Shown: positions 27,201 to 36,049 of the stretch, in pieces | Numbering within the stretch: the first letter of the stretch is position 1 | Layout: the number at the start of each line of letters is the position of its first letter | Source: Saxidomus purpurata | Taxonomy: Eukaryota; Mollusca; Bivalvia; Venerida; Veneridae | Length of the DNA: 64,000 nt | Reading direction: 5' to 3' | NCBI GenBank assembly: GCA_022818135.1 | Contig: JAFMSR010000002.1 | Span: 57,025,771 to 57,089,770 of the forward strand | The notes under the pieces: model-generated | What the model was told of the DNA's origin: nothing | The model's database searches: none | The model's input: only the letters and a program-made list of their open reading frames with translations | Translations under genes and position numbers: made by a program

Positions 27201-30200
27201 ATCTCTAATCTTTTTATAATGTCACCGAAGTCTTTACCTTAGTGCATTTACTATGATTTTCTTTTTGATGTCGTCCTATGTCATACCATTCTATATATTA
27301 AGGACCGCAATGGAAATGTGTCTCAACTATTTTTTGCGTTTTTCTAAACATATTATGTTGATTGGTTCGTCTATATCAATTCATACATATTGTTTATTAT
27401 TAATTGTATGTTTTAATTGTAAATTGCAATGTGATTGTACGTTTTATGTTGAAATAAATCTAACTAATGTTTTTACCAAGTTCGAGGCCTTTGGGTGAAA
27501 GCCGTCTCAAGTTATTGAGCAGAAACTGTTTATAAATGCAAGATCATTGTGATATTAACCTATTCATTGATTCATCTACTGTCCATGACCAATGTCTCTA
27601 CTAGGTTTAAGATATCTAGGTCAAAGCCTTCTCAGAGTTATTGAGCGAAAACAAAAGATATACCAACCGGCCGACAGTTGCATAGCAATATACTCCCACT
27701 TCTTTGAATGGGAGCATAATAAAGCATCCTTTTTGTTAGGCAATTCGTTCTCACTATCGCTAGAACATGAATTGTATTTAACTATAACTGAACATGTATA
27801 TATTCATATCTTACATTAATTTGTTTAAATTCGCAGAAAGGAAAATTATCTAATAGTAAATCAACGCATGATCTAAGTAAAGATGGATTGTAATTTATAA
27901 TTATGCATTTAGACAAGCTGTGAATGAACATATACTGACATATATGTGTAATACTGTGTAAATAATACTTTACCTTATAAAACAAGAATCCCGAGATGAC
28001 AATCTTGAGTGTAAAGTCCGGATTGTTTATACCCTCGTAAGCCATACTCACCTAAAATACATAAGGAGTATTTTAAATCAGACAACTTATTCATTATTAT
28101 TTTTGTACAGTTTATGTAAAGGATGTCTTGTGCACGAAGAAACATGTCAGTTAGAGGGCACAGTTATGTCATGCGTTACTATGTCCTATATATGCATTGC
28201 GAAAAATGTAACATGACTGATATATTAGGACTCTTCAATGTTTAATGGACAAATCATATTCTTTGTAATTGTGAGATTGTGAGTTCAATAGGTTTAATTT
28301 ATTATCTAATATCAAGAAGTTGAGTCATTATTATTTTGCTTAAACATAAAAGTTTTGCTTGATAAGTCGCAGTCTGTACCGTTGTCCATTACAAACTGTA
28401 GATTTTAACGACGTTTATTAAGAACTGGAAAAAAAAACACTTTTTGATGTTAAACATTCATAAAATTAATTCGTTCCGCGAGTTTAATATGTCTTTTCTC
28501 TGAAGCACCTGAAGGGGAACAATGAAAAGGTGTGTTTGCTTCCATTTGATTAAGCTCTTAAATCTTATAACTTATATTGATACTTTGTTTGCATATAAAA
28601 TGTACTATAGAGTTGGGCGTCCCTAAACTAACTTATGATAACAAAAAGAATATAGCTACATACATATTTTGACTCCTAACATTTTATTAAATTTTGTTAT
28701 GCATCAGTATTGACGATAGTTTTAAGACAATTTATAACCTGCTGAAAACGCTAGATTTACTGCAGAATTTGCTAAAGACTTCAGTATTCTTATTTAATTC
28801 TTGGAGCAATGTAATTCTGTTATATTGTTAAACTTCTGTCCTTAGTAAAATTACAAGCACGCATTCTACAGACAAACAGAAAATTTTATATAGTTTCTTT
28901 TCTTATTACGTTTCGCTGAATGTTCTTTTACTTTTAGAAACAAATAAGTTTCGTAAAAGTGATAGACAGGCTTCTAAAGGTTGATTATACTTACCAAATG
29001 AATGAGGGTAGAATAGTACCGCCGTGCCTCTTTTTCTACCACAGCTTCTTCTGTCGTACCCAGCTTATTTTTTGTGCGTTGAACAAATCTAAATATAAAC
29101 AATGAAAACGAAACGACTGAAAATTTGGAGATCAAAATTTTAAATTAGACAAAAACAGCCAGTGACAACAAATATACTTTCTACCATGAATATCACACTC
29201 TGTTAACAAGTTTCACTATAAGACAAAACAGATCTAAAATTATTAAACAGTTTTTTAGTGAAGATGACTTTACTGGACGTCAATCACAAATCAAATTTTA
29301 AAACTTTAAGTCATCCAAAATTGCAAAGAAACATCTTTCTTGCATTCATAATTAATATGTAACCGATATTTGAAGGAGCGCTAATTCTAGAAGCTACAAA
29401 GTGATATAAAACTATATGAGCAGTGTAGGTTTATGACCTACATCACTGTATTTTGGTGTTTCATTCCCTATTAAGGGTGAATGAATACAGTTTTGAAAAT
29501 ATCCGTCCGTCATTCTGTGCGCCCGGAGGCATATATGATAATGCTTTGGAGGATTTTAATTAAAAGACAGAAATATTTACTACTATGACCAATACTGTAG
29601 CGAGCTCTAGACGTTTCAGTAGTATTGCAGGTGTATTTCTAGAATATGATCCTTTGAAAGTCATATGTTAGGGATATTATGTTTATTTTATTTCAATACC
29701 ACAATTCTTTCTCCTAGAACAACAAAGTTTTAATGGCTATCAATGAGTGACGTTATATAAGTGCAATAGGTTTTAATCGGTTGTGTGTCATATTGTTCGT
29801 CTCTGTCACAATTATTATTGAGATTCTATGTTCTTAAAGACTTGTTTTCTTGACTGAGCAGTTTTCGTAGGTTTTACTTCGTCGTTTTGGACAAGTATAA
29901 GGAGAACGTAGGTTCTCAGAATTATTGTTAGAACCTTTTTTAGAATAATTGTTAAAACTTGTACTATACCTCTTTTACACGTGATATATTTGTATATAAA
30001 TTTTGCATTCTGAAGTCATTTCAGTACTGAAGTCCTATACTTGGTATAAATTATCATTACTTAAATGTTGTCCCACACATTTCATTCAATGAAATACTGG
30101 AGTTATGGCCGTAAGTTCCTATTTTTATACATTTTGTAAAATGTCAAACTTTGATTCTCTGTTTATTGTAATAATATCTACACTTGATTTTATGCTTTTA

Positions 30201-33200
30201 TGTTGCTTATCGAAATCTAACGATGGATTGTTATGCGATAAACTCAGTCTTTTAGGAGGCTTATCGAAATATAACGGTGAATTAGTATCTGATAAACTCA
30301 CTGTTCACTCAGTGAAATTATCAAAGTTTTTCACCCGGACTCATGTCAATGGTAAACCGAGCGTAATTAATGCTGGAAACCATACGACGACGGCGTCGTT
30401 AAAATGAAGTCACGCTTGCTATGCTTTCTGGTGACATTTGCCGCGATTTTCGACGTTGTATTGGACAAAATCGATGTAATATCACCGAAAGTAGTTATTT
30501 TCATTAGTGGCTGCGCCTCTTGTGAAGCCAATAATTGTTCTCTATATAAATTCAGTCATAAATTGTTATTGTAAGTTTGACAAAAGCATATGTTATAATA
30601 AGAAAAATAGTCAAGATTACTCACAAGTTCCATAGGGGTGGATGAATCGCAATAACAGCTTCCATTATATATGTCTGTTCCTCTTCTCTCTTAAAATGAA
30701 AGTGAAATAATGAAAAAGAGTAAAGACACATGGTTTATATATTTGTTCTGAAATTATAGGAGGTACAAAAGTGGTCAGAACATTTTGATCCATGATGTTA
30801 ATGAAACACAAAACTTAACTTTCCATTTCGATTTACTTTTCATGGTGGATAGGTTGTGTTATGTTTATCTCTTGTCTTTAAAGTTCAAAAAAACATTGAC
30901 CTTTAAATGTTCTGTTGATTTGCTGCTCAAAATTAATTTATATATTCAAGGTTTGTACTGAAGATTGAGGCAGGTAGATTTCCTTCGGAGTTTCAACCGG
31001 TTGTTTGTTCCCTATATGTGTATGTTTCAAACCTTTATGAAGAATACCATGAACAGGTTGTACATGTAGATATTGCTATTAAAGAAGCAGAAAAATTGTT
31101 TACATTGCGTCAAATATCTTATACAGTGTTCTTGTTCAGAAAGGTGTTAGCAGGGCTGTAAGTCAGTGGAATGCATTCTTCAGTATATCCATTTTTTCAT
31201 TTTTACCTTTTGCTTCAACACAGGTGAGTTTCTCTTGAGAATTTCTTTACCGTCTGGAGAAAGAAAGAAACCCATTACGTTAGTTAATAAACGGGAAAAG
31301 AGTTACAGCCTTGTGTTTTCAAATGTTATGGTAAACATACTTCATCTCTGAAAGTTTTTATGTAAACAATGAACAAAAAAGATTATTTTAAGGCAGGTAT
31401 AGTTTTAACTATAAAACTTTGCTTTTATGACCAAAATCTAACGACATTAACATTTACCAAAACTTGAAGTAATATCATCGAAGTTGATATTTTCGATTTC
31501 AGACTTCTGAAGAGTGTGTGGAATCTCGTTCATATTTTCAGCATATCTTGTTGAAAGTCTTCTCTGTATCGGTTGAACATCATATGTTTCTCCATCAATT
31601 TCAAGGCTTCCTTCCTATTGATAAAAGAAAGAGACAAATCAATCGACACATATTTGGTAAGAAGCTGTTTATTTCTTTTGTGAAGTATAGTCTGCAAATA
31701 ATTTTTAAAGGAATTTGTACTTTTTGCGGGCAAATAACCATGCAAAAAGCGATACTCAAATGGGTAAAGGCTTCACATGATACCAGAGCATCTTATTCTT
31801 CAAACCCCAATCAGAAGACTGGTCCAATTTCGCCGAATATTTTGCAGTCACAGTAAGCCATTAAGTATCAGCGGCTTGACTGAATCGAAGGTAAACATGA
31901 AGTTTCTATTTTGATTAGGTACGATAACAATGTCTTCCTTTTTAAGCTTTTCTGATATTTTAGTTTTGCAAATAAAAGAAAATGACATGCGTTTAGCATT
32001 GAACGCAGAAAATAATGGCACCTTAGACTGAACCAAATTTTTTCTTAACTTATTGAGTTTTTTCCTTCAAAACAATATATGTCTCAAAAGCCTTTTGGAT
32101 GCATTTCGTACCAGGATAAAGTACATTGCAAGAAGATTAGGAATAAAAATGTTACTAAAGCTTAATATACTTTTCTAGACATACACAACGTACTCACTGA
32201 AGCTTTTCCTTAAAGGGCAAAAAAAACCCAAAAACACAAAAAAACTTGGGGTAACTTACCCAAGGGCCGGCGGTCAAACAAGAGAACGAAACCCAATCGA
32301 GGGGGCTGGAAGAGGAACCGTGTGGGCGTAGGCTGCTCTTGCTGGCCGTTCGTTCGTAGGGGCCCTTTAAGAAGTTTACGATTTCATACCTTAAAAACAA
32401 AAATATCTAGACATATAAATCCCTAAATAAAATCGAAAGTTTGATTTTTTCCCCAAACACAGTAACAAGATTTACTGTAAGCTCCTTCTTTTACATTCAA
32501 TCCAACTAACAATTTATGAAATTTACTCACAATTTGTCTCCTGCATTTACCATCGGACATCGTTTCGCAACTGACCTGGAGTGCCGCATTCTTCTCCCAG
32601 TCATAATAAAAATGGACTCCCTAAAAATCATTTTTGTAGGATCAAAGATTTATCAATGATGGTATAATAATAAAACTATTAAGTTTTAAGCAATGACTTA
32701 TAGGAAAAAAAGAAGAAAAAAAAAAGGGGGGGGGGGGGAAAAAAACTAAAATTTTTTTGTAAAACAATATTTGGGGGTTTTGAGAAAGAAATTTGATTTT
32801 TTTTTTTTTTTTTGGGTGTTTTTGTTTCTTTTTTTTTTGGGTTTTTTTTTGGGGGGTTTTTTTGGGTGGGAGATTTTTTTTTTTTTGGTAAAGGGGGGGG
32901 GGGCCTTTCTTTCTTTTGTTTTTTTTTCCCCCCCAGTCCCTTTGGTGGGGGCAACACACTCCTCCTCCACAGTACGTGTATACGGGGGGGGGAGAAGGGG
33001 GGGAGGAGGGGGGGGGGGGGGGGGAATTATTTTTTTTTTTTTTGTAAAAATTTTTTTGGGTTTTTTTTGAAGAAATTGATTATTTTTTTTTTTTTTGTTT
33101 GTTGGTGGGTTTTTTTTTTTTTGGGGGTTTGTTTTGGGGTGGGTTTTTGGGAAAGGAGGTTTTTTTTTTTGTAAATAAAAAGGGGGGGCGCACCTTTTCT

Positions 33201-33534
33201 TTGGTTTTTTTTTTCTCCCCCCGGGTTTCTAGGGGGGGAACAACCCTGTCCTCCACAGCAGGCTAAGTATTTTGAACTGAAAGAATGCTTTTTCAAACAA
33301 TTACCTGTATCGCTTCGCGCCTTTGCAATATAGCCCTATGCGCTCCATTTTCATAAACACCTTCATAGGTCGGAGCATTTACATTGATTGCTTTATTTTC
33401 TCGAAGGTGTAATTCGACATCGTCTCCATTTCGCCTTTTCAAATTAAGCACCAAGTCATGCTCAAGTGTGGACCTGAGGTTTCTGTAGTTATTTAGATTG
33501 TTTAACTCTTTAAAGTAAACTTTTTCTGCAATGG
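15418..33534 (-). CDS. M12B (ADAM/ADAMTS-like) metalloprotease with C-terminal kringles, multi-exon gene
   Basis: Gene-level entry; exons follow separately. Read on the minus strand, the exons give in order an M12B propeptide, a KQKR furin-like site, a zinc metalloprotease domain with HEFGHGFGLYH (fits HExxHxxGxxH) and a YVMG Met-turn, an ADAMTS-type Cys-rich module (PGEIRNITEQC...FG, later ADGTPCG), then kringles ending PKCS-stop. Known family role: M12B enzymes are secreted or surface zinc endopeptidases released from a latent propeptide; kringles usually bind proteins or glycans. Junction phases match through the propeptide, catalytic and Cys-rich exons. They do not match between the 30-nt linker exon (phase 0 out) and the first kringle (phase 1 in), so a small exon is probably missing. 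The signal-peptide exon was not found; it should lie above 33534, perhaps near the N gap. No TSP1 repeat or transmembrane segment was seen, so I infer a secreted protein. A candidate poly(A) signal (AATAAA on the minus strand) is at 14897-14902. Confidence 0.85.
16376..16636 (-). CDS. Metalloprotease exon: complete kringle domain (second)
   Basis: A 261-nt, phase 1-1 exon, acceptor catttcag, donor g|gtaag. All kringle landmarks are present: a first Cys in REKQCADENW, KSGLTCQRWDSQEPHKH, FPD, FCRN, AWCYTTD, RWEFCD, KIC. The six Cys spacing and symmetrical phase-1 borders are typical of shuffled kringle exons. Confidence 0.93.
17810..18410. other. Homopolymer-inflated, probably erroneous sequence
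   Basis: Long A and T runs and a run of about 15 G around 18050-18068 form a patch quite unlike its surroundings. It starts in intron sequence and ends inside the first kringle exon, whose second half is missing. The texture suggests a poorly corrected long-read consensus rather than biology. Confidence 0.6.
18405..18516 (-). pseudogene. Metalloprotease: first kringle exon, 3' half destroyed
   Basis: Acceptor attcaag before 18516, incoming phase 1, then DAENCYKKWAETYLGTKNIA and KSGYTCQRWDLK: the N-terminal half of a kringle (C...Y.G....T.SG..CQRWD). A likely one-base frameshift follows; in the shifted frame PHRYKTQ resembles the 'PH.H' after WDSQ in kringle 2. The reading then runs into the homopolymer-rich patch 17810-18410, where the C-terminal half and the donor should be. 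I treat this as an assembly-damaged exon rather than a proven pseudogene; the lower boundary is approximate. Confidence 0.6.
18712..18842. mobile_element. Hairpin MITE
   Basis: The two halves are inverted: 'attgttggtatcgatgtaat' with its partner 'attaaaccgaaactaacaat', 'ataatttcac' with 'gtgaaattat', and a central 'caccaaaag...cttttggtg'. There is no coding sequence; a short palindromic non-autonomous DNA element lying in a metalloprotease intron. Confidence 0.65.
19399..19428 (-). CDS. Metalloprotease: candidate 30-nt linker microexon
   Basis: A short block bounded by a good acceptor (gtattttag) and donor (ctggag|gtaagt) lies between the Cys-rich and kringle exons. In phase 0 it reads EKQLIQRQLE; another frame reads ETVNPETTGG. 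It leaves phase 0, whereas the next kringle exon needs phase 1, so either a further exon is missing or this block is not used. Confidence 0.35.
19620..20080 (+). repeat. Interspersed repeat with 'cctccatgcatgaagaag' blocks, duplicated
   Basis: The block 'atgcatgaagaagaaatgct' followed by 'ccggacaaag', then 'tttgacctttaacc', 'tgaccttgaccttaga' and 'gcatgacactccgtct' occurs twice (about 19640 and 19778). It ends in a GGACGGACGCACGCACG run. A typical bivalve intergenic/intronic repeat. Confidence 0.7.
21517..21627 (-). CDS. Metalloprotease exon: ADAMTS-type Cys-rich domain, part 2
   Basis: A 111-nt, phase 0-0 exon, acceptor tttcgcag, donor aag|gtagtg. It reads DVTDPDFCSGMNCVAESGCK then RFSTADGTPCGLPSANK. 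'C...C....GC.......ADGTPCG' is the standard end of the ADAMTS Cys-rich module. Confidence 0.85.
22300..22495. mobile_element. Hairpin MITE with ~35-bp inverted arms
   Basis: The left arm 'gcatataataaaagggttat' plus 'tatcatagtaatgtg' is inverted at the right as 'cacattactatgttaataac' plus 'tattttattatgacggc'. The left arm carries an extra partial copy (22308-22332). It lies in the intron just downstream of the exon at 22585-22753. Confidence 0.65.
22585..22753 (-). CDS. Metalloprotease exon: ADAMTS-type Cys-rich domain, part 1
   Basis: A 169-nt exon, acceptor cttatag, donor aat|gtaaga. It encodes TGQTCLLDNADVY, later PGEIRNITEQCIDLNFGKLF, then a final Cys. The pattern CL.D......PG......QC...FG is that of the ADAM/ADAMTS cysteine-rich module following the catalytic domain. 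There is no separate integrin-binding disintegrin loop. Confidence 0.8.
23111..23260 (-). CDS. Metalloprotease exon: third zinc ligand and Met-turn
   Basis: A 150-nt exon, acceptor tttacag, donor gg|gtaaga. It completes HEFGHGFGLYH and continues INKDRYTDMTCDPADGYVMG. The usual Asp after the third His (HD) is Ile here. YVMG is the Met-turn. The end reads WNFSECSVKKELQPYLAG, matching the 'FS.CS...' helix after the Met-turn in the family. Confidence 0.9.
24178..24312 (-). CDS. Metalloprotease exon: first part of the zinc site
   Basis: A 135-nt exon, acceptor attctcag, donor gg|gtaagt. It encodes TAAQGYAGANCLACICKTAG, then GWGWSISTGT, and ends AYEARIVAHEFGHG, the Gly codon being completed in the next exon. 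HEFGH supplies two zinc ligands and the catalytic Glu. The paired cysteines and GYAG resemble the 'G.A.....C......' lead-in of M12B proteases. Confidence 0.9.
25430..25930. repeat. ~160-bp tandem repeat, three units
   Basis: Units start at about 25439, 25599 and 25760 and share 'tgattgcatcagatgtcgat', 'aatcaaaggccataatcca' and 'agacattata.ccacaaa'. The block ends gagcggacaaggacaacgtg. Intronic in the metalloprotease gene. Confidence 0.75.
26096..26247 (-). CDS. Metalloprotease exon: catalytic domain, middle
   Basis: A 152-nt exon with acceptor acatttag and donor cc|gtaagt. It encodes KQTDDMLKVELYNEDGRVKT and continues to NGTLTADHVYTFTP. The DHVYTFTP end corresponds to the 'D...LFTG' strand-turn just ahead of the active-site region of reprolysins. 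Confidence 0.8.
27470..27690. repeat. Interspersed repeat, two half units
   Basis: 'aagccgtctcaagttattga' at about 27500 recurs as 'aagccttctcagagttattg' at about 27627, with 'gtttaagatatctaggtcaa' before it. Intronic. Confidence 0.5.
27974..28051 (-). CDS. Metalloprotease exon: catalytic domain strand
   Basis: A 78-nt, phase 0-0 exon with acceptor tattttag and donor aag|gtaaag. It encodes VSMAYEGINNPDFTLKIVIS and then GFLFYK, matching the M12B segment 'V...Y..I..P.I.I.I.G'. Confidence 0.8.
28995..29088 (-). CDS. Metalloprotease exon: catalytic domain, helix region
   Basis: A 94-nt exon with acceptor atttag and donor ttg|gtaagt. The first base completes a Leu codon with the two bases left by the previous exon, giving LFVQRTKNKLGTTEEAV and then EKEARRYYSTLIHL. 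This matches the first long helix of M12B catalytic domains, which precedes the 'V.MRY..L..P' strand. Confidence 0.8.
30150..30545. repeat. Intronic repeat related to 18590-18850
   Basis: Carries a ~60-bp direct duplication ('gcttatcgaaatctaacgat' and 'gcttatcgaaatataacggt') and then 'aaccatacgacgacggcgtc' followed by 'gttaaaatgaagtcacg'. The last part is close to 'aaccatacgtcgatggcgtc', 'gttaaaatgacgtca' at 18610-18650. Confidence 0.55.
30625..30689 (-). CDS. Metalloprotease exon: start of catalytic domain
   Basis: A 65-nt exon, acceptor ttttaag, donor tt|gtgagt (phase 2 out). It reads REEEQTYIMEAVIAIHPPLW, equivalent to the first beta strand of the M12B catalytic domain (Y.IE..I..D..L...F). 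The plus-strand paralogous exon at 5623-5687 has exactly the same length and phases. Confidence 0.8.
31207..31253 (-). CDS. Metalloprotease exon: linker ending at a furin-like site
   Basis: A 47-nt exon with polypyrimidine acceptor tttctttctccag and donor aag|gtaaaa. It restores phase between its neighbours (phase 1 in, phase 0 out) and reads DGKEILKRNSPVLKQK. Joined to the next exon, which starts with R, it creates K-Q-K-R, a basic proprotein-convertase motif placed where M12B zymogens are normally cleaved between propeptide and catalytic domain. Confidence 0.75.
31458..31614 (-). CDS. Metalloprotease exon: M12B propeptide, part 3
   Basis: A 157-nt exon, acceptor tcaatag, donor g|gtaaat, leaving one base. 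It encodes EGSLEIDGETYDVQPI followed by a region with HTLQKSEIENINFDDITSS. The pattern EG.L.IDG..Y.V.P is a strong M12B propeptide signature. The plus-strand exon at 4577-4733 has the same length, phase and core sequence. Confidence 0.85.
32205..32373. mobile_element. Possible short inverted-repeat element
   Basis: 'ccttaaagggc' at about 32206 and 'gccctttaaga' at about 32362 form short terminal inverted repeats around ~168 bp of locally GC-rich sequence with an internal palindrome 'ggggtaacttaccc'. It sits in the metalloprotease intron between the exons at 32531 and 31614. The base composition differs sharply from the surroundings. Confidence 0.4.
32531..32620 (-). CDS. Metalloprotease exon: M12B propeptide, part 2
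   Basis: A 90-nt, phase 0-0 exon with acceptor ttttag and donor att|gtgagt. It encodes 30 residues starting GVHFYYDWEKNAALQVSCE and ending DGKCRRQI. The two cysteines and the 'AALQVSCE' block are typical of propeptides. The plus-strand exon at 4371-4460 is the same length and clearly paralogous. Confidence 0.8.
32700..33255. other. Homopolymer-inflated, probably erroneous sequence with two ~290-bp units
   Basis: Long G and T runs dominate. Two anchors repeat about 300 bp apart: 'actcctcctccacagtacgt' near 32960 and 'ccctgtcctccacagcaggc' near 33244, each after a C-run. This suggests two copies of one unit passed through poor homopolymer calling. The open frames here on both strands are artefacts of the runs. 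Intronic in the metalloprotease gene. Confidence 0.55.
33305..33534 (-). CDS. Metalloprotease exon: M12B propeptide, part 1
   Basis: Acceptor ttttcag before 33534, donor cag|gtaatt after 33305, incoming phase 1. It encodes about 76 residues beginning AIAEKVYFKELNN, with HDLVLNLKRRNGDDVELHL, which fits the beta-strand core of M12B propeptides (alternating hydrophobics with L.LNL.....D..L.L). This is the most 5' exon I can recognise; no ATG in it looks like a true start, because the upstream ATG sits in the intron. Confidence 0.75.
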
Positions 33535-33689
33535 CTGAAAAGAAATTTGTAGATAAAAATACGAAACTGTTTTTGCTATGTTTTCTTTTTGTCAAAGGAA
33601 ATATTTAATTGCTTTATAACCATATTATACCAACGTTTGAAAACTACAATATATATTATTGTTAGCCAGGGTGAGCTTTTCTAATTGAT

Positions 33690-34690
33690 GATTGTCCGTC
33701 GTCCGTCGTCCGTCAACATTTTGATTCAAATGACATCTCCTCTGAAACCACTAGGCCAATATTTATAAAACTATGCAGGAATGTTTTTGCGTGAAGTTTA
33801 ACCTAAATTGATCAAAGAATTCCATTCCATGCAGAACTCTGGTTGCTATGGCAATTAATAGGTTTCTCCTCTGAAACCACAAGGCCTAGAGATTAGATAG
33901 TTGGCATCTAGCATTGTCTAGTGTACCTCTACCAAGATTGTTCAAATTATGATCCCAGGGTCAAAATTGACCCCGCGCGGTTGGTCACTTAGTTGTGCAT
34001 AGGCTTATATAGGAAAAATTTTTAAAATCTTCTTCTCTGAAACCATAAGCCTAAATTAGATATTTGGCATGTTACACTGTCTTGTGGACCTCTACCAAGA
34101 CTGTTCAAATTATGACCCCCGGATCAAAATTGACCCCGCACGGAGGTAACTTAGTTTTGCATGGGCTTATATAGGATTTTGTTTTAATCTTCTTCTCTGA
34201 AACCACAAGGCCTAGAGCTTAGATATTTGGCATGTAGCATTGGGTAGTGGACCTCTACCAAGATTGTTAAAATTATGACCTCCGGATCAAAATTGACCCC
34301 GCATGGGAGGTCACTTAGTTTTACATTGGCATATATAGGAAAAAACTTTAAAAATCTTCTTCTCTGAAACCTCAAGGCCTAAAGCTCAGATATTTGGCAC
34401 GTAGCATTGGCCAATAGACCTCTACCAAGACTGTCAAAATTATGACCCCCGGGTCAAAATTGACCCCGCGCGGGTGGTTACTTACTTTTACATAGGCTTA
34501 TATAGGAAAAACTTTAAAAATCTTCTTCTCTGAAACCACAATGCCTAGAGGATAGATATTTGGTATGTAGCATTGCCTAGTAGACCTCTTCAAAGTGTGT
34601 TTAAATTATTCCCATGTGGTCAAAATTGACCTTGCCCGGCGGGTCACTTGTTTTACAAAGACGTATATAGGAAAACCTATTTAGTATATA
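33690..34690 (-). repeat. ~165-bp tandem repeat block ('gaccccgcgcgg' family)
   Basis: The anchor 'aaaattgaccccgcgcgg' or close variants recurs at about 33965, 34125, 34288, 34455 and 34622, spacing 160-167 bp, with 'cttcttctctgaaaccacaa' and 'gacctctaccaagattgtt' in each unit. The left flank has 'gtccgtcgtccgtcaacatt' plus 'gacatctcctctgaaaccac', a motif seen again at 44820-44900. Confidence 0.85.
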
Positions 34691-35609
34691 ACATTATCTA
34701 GTGATCTTCCCCAGGCAAGTGGACTTGTACCAAGGTGCGCGATATAGGGCAATCTTGGCCCTCTTGGAAGAGTTATTCACTCACAATATATTCTTTTTAA
34801 AATTAATTTTTGTTCTCATTCTACCTTCATACATATTTTCAACACATTTGCATAGTACAATACAATTACAGAAATGTATTAACTCCGTGATTGTACATTT
34901 TTAGCAAAATGCATACAGTTCATTTAGGATAATATGACAGTTACATAACCAATTTATGTATACACATATGCAAGATAAGATATACTACGACTTTTACAAA
35001 CTATTTGACCCCAATGAACGGTAAATTAGTACAGATATTAGACAGACAACTGCTCTCAATCAGACGCTAAAATGTTGATATAATTACCTCCCTTAAACTG
35101 CAATGCTTATGGAATTATATATTGTTCTTAGACTTGGAGTCATTTTTGTTTTTTGAAAAGAAAAAGAGAAAATATAAAAAAATCAAAGCATTCCGGATGG
35201 AAAGTCGCACGTACATGTACATTGTAATTAAATGTCAGCATAATCCGACGCGACGTTAAGATAGCACGTCGTGAATTTCAAAATACAGCCGAAAATACTT
35301 TAAATTTTAACAATAAAACTTATGTTCGTTCTGTTCAGCACTCTAAACACATTAATTCTTCGTTTCATATATATGTTCTGACATGATGATTGTAAGTCCC
35401 CGCTAAAATTCCGCTGTCATGATTTACTATGACACAAAATATAAAATGAGGCTCTATCGTTTTGCTAAATTTCGAACAAATCTGAGCGAAATGTCTTAAA
35501 TATGAACGATTTTATAAATCTATCAATCTTGAGATGAAATCTTATTATCAGCACGTTTGATAGACAATTTGTATTGTTCGGCAATAGGGTCAATTTACAA
35601 ATTAATTCG

Positions 35610-35892
35610 CACTTATTCTTTGTGACCGACTGTGCAAATTAGATAATCGCCACAAATCGTTCGCACGCCTTCGGCCCATCGGACCGCGACCGGATTATTG
35701 AGAGTCATTTTAATACACAATATCATAATTTGACCAAAACTATCGGCCGGAATGCGGAAAATTGAGGGACCGGATTTTCGGTGGAATATTAACATTAGTA
35801 TCAATGGAGAAAAAAAGGGCGGAGAAAAAACGGCCGGAGTTTTGAGGTATCCGGTTTTTGGGGGTTCGGAATTTAGGGAGTCCACTGTACAT
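35610..35892 (-). mobile_element. Possible pogo/Tc1-like MITE end
   Basis: On the minus strand a TA is followed by 'cagtggactccctaaattcc' and 'gaacccccaaaaaccggata', the style of terminus seen in pogo/Tigger-type elements (TA target, CAGT start). The second terminus was not located with confidence. The 90-residue open frame over it has no recognisable domain. Confidence 0.35.
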
Positions 35893-36049
35893 GTAACGCC
35901 CGTCCAAGTATCTCTCTAAAAATTATTTTGAATCAAATTTGTTTTTGTTTTAAGAGTTCATTTCACTATATACCAAAGTTGGTGATGAAAGGACACTGCT
36001 CTTTCAGTAGTTCAAAGTTATTTGAATCTCTCTTAGCTATCTTCTTAGC

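Noticed and set aside
32642..33296. Several Lys/Pro/Phe-rich open frames on both strands
   Set aside because: Products of the homopolymer patch; composition reflects G, T and A runs only.
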